Assembly (NCBI GenBank): GCA_965246765.1
Contig: CBDFFJ010000005.1
Coordinates: 1-64,000 of the forward strand
DNA: 64,000 nucleotides
DNA from: UBA1952 sp965246765
Lineage (GTDB): Bacteria > Bacteroidota > Bacteroidia > Chitinophagales > Chitinophagaceae
Direction of reading: 5' to 3'
In this document: positions 56,414-63,908 of the stretch, one piece after another
How the letters are laid out: each line of letters begins with the position of its first letter
Position numbering within the stretch: the first letter of the stretch is position 1
Notes under the pieces: generated by a model
What the model was told of the DNA's origin: nothing
Databases searched by the model: none
Seen by the model: the letters and a program-made list of their open reading frames with translations, nothing else
Translations under genes and position numbers: made by a program

Positions 56414-59062
56414 ATGACTGCTTCCGACATACGCCGGCAATTTCTTGACTTCTTCAAAAGCAAAGGCCACATCATTGTTCCTTCCGCCCCAATTGTGGTG
56501 AAGAATGACCCTACCCTGCTCTTCATCAACTCCGGCATGGCGCCGTTTAAGGATGCCTTCCTCGGCAACCAGCCCGCGCCCGCGCCGCGTGTGGCGGATA
56601 CGCAGAAATGCCTGCGCGTGAGCGGCAAGCACAACGACCTGGAGGAAGTGGGCGTGGACACTTATCACCATACCATGTTTGAGATGCTGGGCAACTGGAG
56701 TTTCGGCGACTACTTTAAAAAAGAAGCGATTGACTGGAGCTGGGAACTGCTGACAGAAGTCTATAAGATTCCGAAAGACCAGCTGTATGTCACGGTCTTT
56801 GGCGGTGATGAAGCGGAAGGTCTGGCTCGCGATGAGGACGCCCTTAACCTTTGGAAGCAGCACGTGGCGGAAGAGCGCATCATCTTTGGCAATAAGAAGG
56901 ACAATTTCTGGGAAATGGGCGACACCGGCCCCTGCGGCCCCTGCACCGAAATCCATGTGGACACGCGCACGCCGGAAGAACGCAAAGATGGCCGCGGCGG
57001 TAGCCTCGTGAATGCCGACCATCCGCAGGTGATAGAAATCTGGAACAATGTGTTCATGCAGTTCAACCGCGTGAAGGACGGCTCCCTGCACCCGCTGCCG
57101 GCGCAGCATGTGGACACCGGAATGGGCTTTGAACGCCTCGTGCGCGTGCTGCAAAGGAAGCAGAGCAACTATGACACCGATGTTTTCTCCGGCACCATTG
57201 CGAAGATTGAAAGCATCACGAACCACCGATACACCGCCACCGATAGCAAGGCCGACATTGCCTTCCGCGTCATTGCCGACCACATCCGCGCCATTGCCTT
57301 TACGATTGCAGATGGGCAGCTTCCGAGCAATACCGGCGCGGGTTATGTGATTCGCCGGATTTTGCGACGGGCAGTGCGATATTATTATTCTTATCTGGAT
57401 TATAAGACGCCGCTGCTGCATCAGCTGATGCAGGGGCTTGCTGCGCAGTTTGCAGACGTGTTTCCCGAGTTGGAAAAGCAGCTTGACTTTGTGAGTAAAG
57501 TGGTGAAGGAGGAAGAAGATGCGTTTTTAAAAACCTTAGAAAAAGGGTTAGAATTCTTTGAAAGCGGTCATGTAACCATAGGCTATAATTCAAACAAGAC
57601 GGGAAATTTCAAAGCAGTTATTGAAGGACATATACCCGGGCACATTGCGTTTAAGTTATATGACACTTACGGGTTTCCTTTAGACCTGACAAGACTTATT
57701 GCCTCAGAAAAAGGGTGGAAAGTTGATGATGCAGGCTTTGACATAGAAATGCAAAAGCAAAAAACCCGCTCCCGCGCCGCCACAGCCTTAGACACCGAAG
57801 ATTGGATCGTTCTCAAAGAAGGCAGCCCGAAATTCATCGGCTATGATTCTTTGGAAACGAAAACAGAAGTCCTCCGCTACCGCAAGGTGAAGGCGAAGGG
57901 CAAGGAGAGCTACCAAATCGTCCTCGCCGAAACGCCCTTTTACGCAGAAAGCGGCGGACAGATTGGAGACAGGGGACAATTGGCAATCGGCAATTTGCAA
58001 TTAGCAATTGTGGATACCAAGAAGGAAAACGACCTCATCATCCACTTCGCAGATAGCATTCCTGAAGACCTGGGCGGCGAAGTGACGGCCTCGGTTGACG
58101 CCTCGCGCCGCAAGGCTATAGAACGGCATCACAGCGCTACTCACCTTATGCACGCGGCCTTGCGGCAGGTATTGGGCACGCATGTAGCCCAAAAAGGCTC
58201 GCTTGTAAATGGCGAGCAGCTTCGCTTTGACTTCTCGCACTTTTCCAAGATGAGCGACGAGGAGCTTGCCGCTGTTGAGCGCATCGTCAATGCCAAAATC
58301 CGGGAAAACGTACCGGTCGTCATCAGGAGCATGAGCAAGGACGAGGCGGTGGCGATGGGTGCTATGGCGCTATTCGGCGAGAAGTACGGCGATGTGGTGC
58401 GCGTGGTAATGATGGACCCTACTTACAGCATTGAGCTGTGCGGCGGCACGCACGTAGGCAGCACGGGCGAGCTGGGTTTCTTCAAAATAAAAAGTGAAGG
58501 CGCAGTCGCAGCAGGCGTCCGCCGCATAGAAGCGGTCAGCGGAGCTGCGGCAGAAGAGCTGATTTATTCAGAGCTGGAGCAACTGCGCGCAGGCCGCGAA
58601 GCGCTCAAGAATCCGAAAGACCTCGGCAAAAGCATTGAAGCTTTGCAAGTGGAAACCACCACTTTGCGCAAGCAGCTTGAAGTAATGGAAGGACAGCAGC
58701 TTGCCGCGATGGCGGAAGAGCTTTCCCAAAAGACCGAAGCAGTAAACGGGCTATCATTTGTAGGCGCGGAAGTGGCTGTTTCGTCTATGGACGCGTTGCG
58801 CAAGCTGGCTGGCGACCTGTTGCGTAAGCTGAATGAAGGCGTCGTAGTGCTGGTCGCCAGGGTTGGCGAGAAGGCGTCTGTAGCCGTCGCTATTTCGGAA
58901 GGGGCTCAGGCAAAAGGACTGGATGCCGCTAAGCTGATAAAGGAACGGGTTGCGCCGCTGATAAAAGGCGGCGGCGGCGGAAATAAGCAGCTCGCAACCG
59001 CAGGCGGACAAGACGCGAGCGGCCTGTCTGATGTGATTGCGCAGGTGAAAGCGGCTATTTGA
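56414..59062 (+). CDS. alaS: Alanine--tRNA ligase
   Basis: A class II synthetase of 882 residues. The catalytic core begins MTASDIRRQFLDFFKSKGH, with FINSGMAPFKDAFLGNQPAP (motif 2 area), HHTMFEMLGNWSFGDYFKKE and motif 3 GTGYVIRRILRRA-like GAGYVIRRILRRAVRYYY near 310. The editing domain has HHSATHLMHAALRQVLGTHV and CGGTHVGSTGELGFF (zinc ligands). The C-Ala domain ends GGGGGNKQLATAGGQDASGL. ATG 56414 was chosen over an upstream ATG because the latter reads through the leader repeat. Residues about 370-450 are encoded by A/T-rich DNA unlike the rest, and 57975-58009 is a heptamer array. Confidence 0.97.
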   Translation: MTASDIRRQFLDFFKSKGHIIVPSAPIVVKNDPTLLFINSGMAPFKDAFLGNQPAPAPRVADTQKCLRVSGKHNDLEEVGVDTYHHTMFEMLGNWSFGDYFKKEAIDWSWELLTEVYKIPKDQLYVTVFGGDEAEGLARDEDALNLWKQHVAEERIIFGNKKDNFWEMGDTGPCGPCTEIHVDTRTPEERKDGRGGSLVNADHPQVIEIWNNVFMQFNRVKDGSLHPLPAQHVDTGMGFERLVRVLQRKQSNYDTDVFSGTIAKIESITNHRYTATDSKADIAFRVIADHIRAIAFTIADGQLPSNTGAGYVIRRILRRAVRYYYSYLDYKTPLLHQLMQGLAAQFADVFPELEKQLDFVSKVVKEEEDAFLKTLEKGLEFFESGHVTIGYNSNKTGNFKAVIEGHIPGHIAFKLYDTYGFPLDLTRLIASEKGWKVDDAGFDIEMQKQKTRSRAATALDTEDWIVLKEGSPKFIGYDSLETKTEVLRYRKVKAKGKESYQIVLAETPFYAESGGQIGDRGQLAIGNLQLAIVDTKKENDLIIHFADSIPEDLGGEVTASVDASRRKAIERHHSATHLMHAALRQVLGTHVAQKGSLVNGEQLRFDFSHFSKMSDEELAAVERIVNAKIRENVPVVIRSMSKDEAVAMGAMALFGEKYGDVVRVVMMDPTYSIELCGGTHVGSTGELGFFKIKSEGAVAAGVRRIEAVSGAAAEELIYSELEQLRAGREALKNPKDLGKSIEALQVETTTLRKQLEVMEGQQLAAMAEELSQKTEAVNGLSFVGAEVAVSSMDALRKLAGDLLRKLNEGVVVLVARVGEKASVAVAISEGAQAKGLDAAKLIKERVAPLIKGGGGGNKQLATAGGQDASGLSDVIAQVKAAI
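57975..58009 (+). repeat. Five 7-bp units (GCAATTN type) inside alaS
   Basis: Units are GACAATT, GGCAATC, GGCAATT, TGCAATT, AGCAATT, encoding QLAIGNLQLAIV within the editing-domain entrance. Compared with E. coli AlaRS (from memory) no residues are gained, so the array replaced or evolved from normal sequence. Confidence 0.8.
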
Positions 59063-59082
59063 AACTGCGAAAATTCTGAAGC

Positions 59083-59517
59083 ATGAGTGCCGACAATCTG
59101 TTTAGCACAGCCAACACTTTTGTGCTTGCCGGCTGGCTGGCGCTTGCTTTTCTGCCGCTCTGGAAATGGGCCGACCGATTCATCGTCGGCATTATCATAA
59201 CGCTGCTGGCGTGTCTGTACGTGTATTTGATTGCGACGAATTTCCATCCCGCCGATTTCAAGAGCTTCGGGACGCTGGACGGCATCAGGGCGCTGTTCCA
59301 AAACAAGACCGTGCTGCTCGCCGGCTGAGTGCATTACCTGGCATTTGACCTGATGACGGGCCTGTTCATCGTGCGCAATGCGCGGCGGCATCGCATTCCG
59401 CACCTACTGGCGCTGCTGCCTGCTTTCGGATGCTTCATGATGGGGCCTGCGGGATTGCTGCTATACCTGCTCATTCGTTTTGCGAAAACGCGTCAATACT
59501 TTGCCGCTAACGATTGA
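59083..59517 (+). pseudogene. DUF4281 (ABA4-like) membrane protein, interrupted by one TGA
   Basis: The frame reads MSADNLFSTANTFVLAGWLA, ADRFIVGIIITLLACLYVYL, LFQNKTVLLAG, then TGA at 59326-59328, then VHYLAFDLMTGLFIVRNARR and GCFMMGPAGLLLYLLIRFAK to a stop at 59515-59517. In the DUF4281 family the interrupted site reads LLAGWVHYLAFDL, so TGG (Trp) became TGA. All four membrane spans are intact otherwise. As TGA clearly ends other genes here (e.g. alaS), this is a nonsense mutation, a sequence error or read-through. The 2-gene spacing suggests co-transcription with alaS. Confidence 0.85.
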
Positions 59518-59520
59518 GTA

Positions 59521-60288
59521 ATGGCACCTGAAAATTTTCTAAAGGAGCTTAAGCGGCGGAATGCAGCGCTCTATTGGTTTGGCTGGCTTTGCTGGCTGGG
59601 CGCGGCGCTTAGCTTCATCCTGATATGGGCGTCGGATAGGCAGGTCTCCGGCATCCCGGCGGCCATTAAGCCGTTCAAGTTTTGCCTCTCTATCGCCATC
59701 GCCGTCTGGACGCTAGGCTGGCTGACGGCCCACCTGACGCGGCGGCGCGCAGTGCGGCATTACACCTGGGCTACGATCATCTCCCTGGGTTTTGAGCTGC
59801 TGGTTATCTGCGGGCAGGCGGCGCGCGGCAGGATGTCGCACTTCAATGTTGCCACACTTGCAGACACCATTCTCTTTCAGGCGATGGGCATCGTCATCAG
59901 CGCATTTACGGTCTGGACGGCGGTCATCGCCCTGCATTTCTTTCGCCATTACGACAAGCGGCTTCCCAAAGCATATCTCTATGGTATCCGGCTTGGGCTT
60001 ATCGCTTTTGTCGTCTTTGCTTTTGAAGGCGGCATTATGGGCGCGCTGCTGCGCCATACCGTAGGCAGCGGAGACAGTGCCGACGGGCTGCCCTTCCTGA
60101 ACTGGAGCACACAGCACGGCGACCTGCGAATCGCGCATTTCTTCGGGCTGCACAGCCTGCAGGTTTTGCCTTTAGCCGGCTACTTTTTCAAAAACAAAAC
60201 AGCGGCAATGTTTGGATTTGCCGCTGTTTACATTGGAAGCATCATCGTGCTGCTTGTGATAGCACTGCGCGGATTACCGCTTCTTTAA
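59521..60288 (+). CDS. Multi-pass membrane protein of unknown family
   Basis: A 255-residue protein with seven or so hydrophobic segments (e.g. YWFGWLCWLGAALSFILIWA, FKFCLSIAIAVWTLGWLTAH, LGFELLVICGQAARG, MGIVISAFTVWTAVIALHFF, GIRLGLIAFVVFAFEGGIMG, FGLHSLQVLPLAGYFF). Conserved-looking polar positions inside the membrane (KPFKF, ARGRMSHFN, HFFGLHSLQ with His residues) hint at binding of a small molecule or haem, but I do not recognise the family. It begins three bases after the DUF4281 gene and is likely in the same operon. Confidence 0.75.
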   Translation: MAPENFLKELKRRNAALYWFGWLCWLGAALSFILIWASDRQVSGIPAAIKPFKFCLSIAIAVWTLGWLTAHLTRRRAVRHYTWATIISLGFELLVICGQAARGRMSHFNVATLADTILFQAMGIVISAFTVWTAVIALHFFRHYDKRLPKAYLYGIRLGLIAFVVFAFEGGIMGALLRHTVGSGDSADGLPFLNWSTQHGDLRIAHFFGLHSLQVLPLAGYFFKNKTAAMFGFAAVYIGSIIVLLVIALRGLPLL

Positions 60289-60302
60289 AGCCTGCCGGAT
60301 TT

Positions 60303-60737
60303 CTAAGAAATGCTAATGAGCTCCACGTCAAATACCAGGGCAGCATTCGGCGGAATGGAGCCGCCTGCGCCTCTTGAACCGTAGCCAAGCTCCGAAGGAA
60401 TGAACAAGCGCCACTTGGAGCCGGAGGGCATCAGCTGTAATCCTTCCGTCCAGCCGGCGATGACTTGATTGACGCCGAAGGTTGCCGGCTGGCCGCGCTT
60501 GTAGGAGGAGTCAAACACTTTGCCGTCAGAAAGGCGGCCCTCATAATGCACGGTGACGCGGCTGGCCGGGCCGGGCTTTTCGCCGCTGCCTTCCTGAAGG
60601 ACTTCGTATTGAAGGCCGGATGGCAATGTGGTTACGCCTTCGCGCTTGCTGTTTTCTTCTAAAAATTGGGTTTGTGCTTCCATTTGTTGGTTGGTTTTTT
60701 GTCCGAGCATCTCCCGGAGTTTATCTTGAAGGGGCAT
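60303..60737 (-). CDS. FKBP-type peptidyl-prolyl isomerase
   Basis: A 144-residue cytoplasmic FKBP. A short helical N-terminus (LREMLGQKTNQQMEAQTQFL) precedes the FKBP domain: LPSGLQYEVLQEGSGEKPGP, VTVHYEGRLSDGKVFDSSYK, VIAGWTEGLQLMPSGSKWRL, IPSELGYGSRGAGGSIPPNA and ALVFDVELISI. It catalyses proline isomerisation and aids folding; the layout resembles FklB. The leader has a short AC-rich repeat (TTACACA, TAACACA). It is convergent with the preceding membrane-protein gene. Confidence 0.93.
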   Translation of the reverse strand: MPLQDKLREMLGQKTNQQMEAQTQFLEENSKREGVTTLPSGLQYEVLQEGSGEKPGPASRVTVHYEGRLSDGKVFDSSYKRGQPATFGVNQVIAGWTEGLQLMPSGSKWRLFIPSELGYGSRGAGGSIPPNAALVFDVELISIS

Positions 60738-60770
60738 TGGGTTTTTATACGGATGTGTTATGTGTAATTG

Positions 60771-61244
60771 CTATTCGGCCTTTTCAACGAAATCCCGCGG
60801 CAAATTATATCCTGCATCATTGGGATGAGCATAGCTTATTTCCTGCTCCCGGACGTCGGCTTGATGCTGCGGCGGGCGGTCGGCAGTGTGAAGATGGTTA
60901 ATCAGGTTGGATATTTTCATGGAAAGACTGGCAGACGCATCCAGCAATTTCCGGCATTCATCGGGAAGGATGTATCTCCGGTCTTCCGCGCGGTGTATTT
61001 GTGAGCGGGAGGCCGCATTGAAACCCTTGGCTACAGTGAGAAAATGTCGGAAGTCGGACCTTGAAAAACGGTCAAAGCCTTGTGCAATATTATCCATAAC
61101 GGAAGCTGTGGCGCGGTTGATCTCATCTGCCAATGGCGAGTCAAAGTCAAAGCGGCCGTCTTCAATCAGCTCAGATACAGAGTTGCATTGCTGCCGGGCA
61201 AGCTGCCAGATGTCCAGATCTTCAAAGCGCGATACCGTGGGCAT
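60771..61244 (-). CDS. Four-helix bundle protein (23S rRNA intervening-sequence type)
   Basis: A 157-residue protein of the four-helix-bundle family first seen inside 23S rRNA intervening sequences, but common as stand-alone genes in Bacteroidota. Seen: FEDLDIWQLARQQCNSVSEL, ADEINRATASVMDNIAQGFD, SDFRHFLTVAKGFNAASRSQ, and the last helix LLDASASLSMKISNLINHLH. It has a C-terminal extension of about 40 residues beyond the usual end. Function is unknown. Its leader carries three 7-base units and only 24 bases separate it from the protease gene. Confidence 0.88.
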   Translation of the reverse strand: MPTVSRFEDLDIWQLARQQCNSVSELIEDGRFDFDSPLADEINRATASVMDNIAQGFDRFSRSDFRHFLTVAKGFNAASRSQIHRAEDRRYILPDECRKLLDASASLSMKISNLINHLHTADRPPQHQADVREQEISYAHPNDAGYNLPRDFVEKAE

Positions 61245-61245
61245 G

Positions 61246-61266
61246 GTGAGTGATGAGCGGTGAGCG
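61246..61266 (-). repeat. Three 7-bp units in the four-helix-bundle gene leader
   Basis: Plus-strand units are GTGAGTG, ATGAGCG, GTGAGCG (coding strand CGCTCAC-like), one base from the start codon. Confidence 0.75.
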
Positions 61267-61267
61267 C

Positions 61268-62371
61268 TTAGGATTCTTCCAATATGGGCTGGCAGCCGAA
61301 TTGCTCTATCAACTGACTGTCGTAGAAGTCGGCGCGCTGAAAAAGGTCTTTGAACATGGCTTCGCCGCTCTCCGGAGTAAGCTCAGGGTCGTAGATGAGG
61401 GATGAAAGCACAATATTATCTCCCTGAAGTGAGAAAAGCTTGCCGTGCAGGTCATAATTCTCGCGGAGCATATACTGGTAAACTGCCCCGATATTCTGCC
61501 GGGGCAGCTTGCACAGAAAGGCATCCGAGATCACGAAGTAGTTATCCGGGTTGTAGGCAATTTTAATCTTTGCGCTGCCCGCTTCCACTTCCCAGCGGTT
61601 GGCGCCGCTGCGGGCCAGCTCTACGTTGTGGCCGAGGCGCTCCAGAATTTCTTCCACCGTTTTTGCTATTCCGCTTAGGGGGGCTTCTTCTGAAGCATCC
61701 TGCTTTGGAAATTCAATCTTCGTTCCGCAGTTGGGGCAATATTTACCATTATCCAGCGTAGCCTGCGTTACAAGGGTGCTGCAGGAAGGACAGCGGATGA
61801 CCACCTGATCCCGCACGGGCTGATATTGATCCAGGGCTTCCCTGAGATAGGAGGCAGGCAGCGCGAAGCCGAGATTGTCACCGCCCTTGATTATGAATGT
61901 GTTGACGCCTACCACCTCGCCGTTCTGGTTCACGAGCGGACCGCCGGAGTTGCCGGGATTTATAGCGGCGTCAATCTGTATGTAGTGAATGCCTTGCTGC
62001 ACACGATCTACCCGGCTTATTACCCCTTGGGTCGCGGTATAATTAAGCCCGTAGGGGTGGCCAATCGCCAACACGTCGTCGCCGTCTTTCAGAGAGCCAT
62101 AATCGCCCAGACGCAGATCCGGGAAGTCGTTTACATTTGGCGGCGGCAACAAAAATGCGAGGTCATAGCGCTCGTCGGCAAACACAACCCGGGAAATCTG
62201 CTTGCTAAAAGTCCGCCCTTTGATAGTGGCCTGCCGCTGGTCGCGAATAACGTGGTTGTTAGTGACTATCAGATCATAAGCAGGCAGGTAGAAGCCCGTG
62301 CCTGTGCCGGTTTTGGTGGCTATCTGCACCACCGCGTTCTGGTAGCGCTCTATGGTTTCCTGGATGGACAT
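61268..62371 (-). CDS. Cytoplasmic trypsin-like protease with zinc ribbon and YbjN/CesT-like domain
   Basis: A 367-residue protein without signal peptide or membrane helix. The S1 protease domain is residues 1-200: GTGTGFYLPAYDLIVTNNHV with catalytic His, FADERYDLAFLLPPPNVNDF with Asp, and AAINPGNSGGPLVNQNGEVV with Ser. A zinc ribbon follows at about 200-225 (CPSC and CPNC). The last ~135 residues (EEILERLGHNVELARSGANR, IKIAYNPDNYFVISDAFLCK, AVYQYMLRENYDLHGKLFSL) have the YbjN/type III chaperone-like fold pattern. It would be a regulated intracellular protease. The gene upstream on the strand encodes another YbjN-like protein. Confidence 0.8.
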   Translation of the reverse strand: MSIQETIERYQNAVVQIATKTGTGTGFYLPAYDLIVTNNHVIRDQRQATIKGRTFSKQISRVVFADERYDLAFLLPPPNVNDFPDLRLGDYGSLKDGDDVLAIGHPYGLNYTATQGVISRVDRVQQGIHYIQIDAAINPGNSGGPLVNQNGEVVGVNTFIIKGGDNLGFALPASYLREALDQYQPVRDQVVIRCPSCSTLVTQATLDNGKYCPNCGTKIEFPKQDASEEAPLSGIAKTVEEILERLGHNVELARSGANRWEVEAGSAKIKIAYNPDNYFVISDAFLCKLPRQNIGAVYQYMLRENYDLHGKLFSLQGDNIVLSSLIYDPELTPESGEAMFKDLFQRADFYDSQLIEQFGCQPILEES

Positions 62372-62437
62372 TAACTGATTTTGTTTGTCTGGAAGGATGT
62401 AATGACGGGCGCCGCTATACGCAAACCGGCAAGCCCC

Positions 62438-63802
62438 TTAGCGCTTCACTTCAAGATTAAGGTTCACAACCTGCTCCGAAAAGCTCTGCCCGAATTCCCA
62501 GAGGCCATCGTATTTCACTTTGTCATGATTCCATTTCAGATTGACGTATTTGTCCGGCCAGCGCGCGATAGCGGCATCCACAGCCTGTGTGACCAGGGCT
62601 TTGTCAATGGTTTTTGTTTCAGGCTTATAAAACTGCCGGCTCAGTCCAAGCTCCTGGAAAAAGCCCGCATGCATCACCGCCATGTAGATGGTGGCCAGGT
62701 CTGTAATGAGCGCGGGCATGGAATAGGTAAACTGGTTATAAGCCATGCCGTACTCGTTGATAGTCAGGGCAAGGTCCGGGTATTTGTTGTCCACGTACCA
62801 GACCGCGTCTTTGTTTGCAGCCTGCACATTTTCCCTGACCTTATCCGGCGGCGGCACCGGCGTAATGGCAAAAGTGCCTTTTGAGCGGTAAACACCCTCG
62901 GCAAACTGGGCGCGGGTAATATCCAGGAGCTTTCGGATGCCCTCACGCAGCATTGCATTCCGCTCCACAATGGGCGTCTCGTCTTTTCGCGTCCAGTATA
63001 GCGCGCTCACCTGCTCCAGATCGGCCATTAATCTGGCTTCCGGCACAATGAGGAAGTCAATCCGGTACAGGAGCGTCAGGAATGCGTATGCAATCGCTCC
63101 TGAAAACGAGTCGGCGTTGAGCCCGGCAGTCCGCGCCAGCGTCTCCTCAATCCAGCGGCGGAAGTAAGTGTACTTAACGTCCAGCTCATTTTCCGGAAGC
63201 GGCAGGATGTGTCCGGTATCCGTAGGCGTTAAAGTCGCAAAGTCGGATACCAGCAGGTCGTCCTGCCGGTCTGCGAACTTGGCTATTTCCCTCAGCCCGT
63301 AATACATCTTATTGGGCGACGCCATAGGTACGGTTGTGTCAAAAACCATACAGAGCGTTTGCTTCCCGTCTAAAGCGCAGCGACTGTAGAACAGCGAGAA
63401 ATTCAGCTCCAGCAGCCGACGCATTACCGCATTGCCGGGCTGCTCCATTATGGCAATAGGCGCCCGCGCCACAATGCGCCCGCCGTCACTTTCGCCATAT
63501 ACTTTTTTAGACCCCTGCGCCAGCTCAAAGGTGAGTTTCCCGCCCTCGGTCTGAAAGCGGACGTTTCCCTCCGCCTCATCGCTGATGTAGCCAAAAAGCG
63601 CAACGAAGGAATCTGAGTATGCTTTCTCTTTATACCGGTCTTCAGCCTCGTACCAGCGCTGTGTTTTCGCGTAAGACTTATTGTTGTCGCTGTAGCGGCC
63701 AAAGCGAATGCCCTCCAGCCCGGCGAAAGGGTAGGCACCCTGGCTGGATGCCGGCGCGCCGGTCGCGTCTTCCTTTCCGAAAAGCTTGTCAAGCCAGCCC
63801 AT
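62438..63802 (-). CDS. YbjN/CesT-like protein, partner of the trypsin-like protease
   Basis: A 454-residue soluble protein starting MGWLDKLFGKEDATGAP. The region about 65-205 (SDSFVALFGYISDEAEGNVR, IAIMEQPGNAVMRRLLELNF, FDTTVPMASPNKMYYGLREI, ADRQDDLLVSDF) fits the chaperone-like YbjN fold, as in the C-terminus of the next gene. The rest is alpha-helical and unique. It has no signal peptide. It ends 66 bases before the protease gene, so both are likely one operon. It may be a substrate, inhibitor or sensor for the protease. Family name is not known to me. Confidence 0.7.
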   Translation of the reverse strand: MGWLDKLFGKEDATGAPASSQGAYPFAGLEGIRFGRYSDNNKSYAKTQRWYEAEDRYKEKAYSDSFVALFGYISDEAEGNVRFQTEGGKLTFELAQGSKKVYGESDGGRIVARAPIAIMEQPGNAVMRRLLELNFSLFYSRCALDGKQTLCMVFDTTVPMASPNKMYYGLREIAKFADRQDDLLVSDFATLTPTDTGHILPLPENELDVKYTYFRRWIEETLARTAGLNADSFSGAIAYAFLTLLYRIDFLIVPEARLMADLEQVSALYWTRKDETPIVERNAMLREGIRKLLDITRAQFAEGVYRSKGTFAITPVPPPDKVRENVQAANKDAVWYVDNKYPDLALTINEYGMAYNQFTYSMPALITDLATIYMAVMHAGFFQELGLSRQFYKPETKTIDKALVTQAVDAAIARWPDKYVNLKWNHDKVKYDGLWEFGQSFSEQVVNLNLEVKR

Positions 63803-63908
63803 ATATTGGATGTAAGGATGCCCTTTATTAGTTGCAATAAAAGTAAGGGATTGCACAAGCCACTGCTGTGAATTACTTCAAGGCCTCGCTACTAAGACGC
63901 TCAACAGC

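Noticed and set aside
59326..59328. Reassignment of TGA to tryptophan
   Set aside because: TGA ends several intact genes in the window (for example alaS), so a code change is excluded; a local mutation or error is more likely.
60771..61244. A 23S rRNA intervening sequence
   Set aside because: The four-helix-bundle gene is of that family, but no rRNA sequence flanks it.
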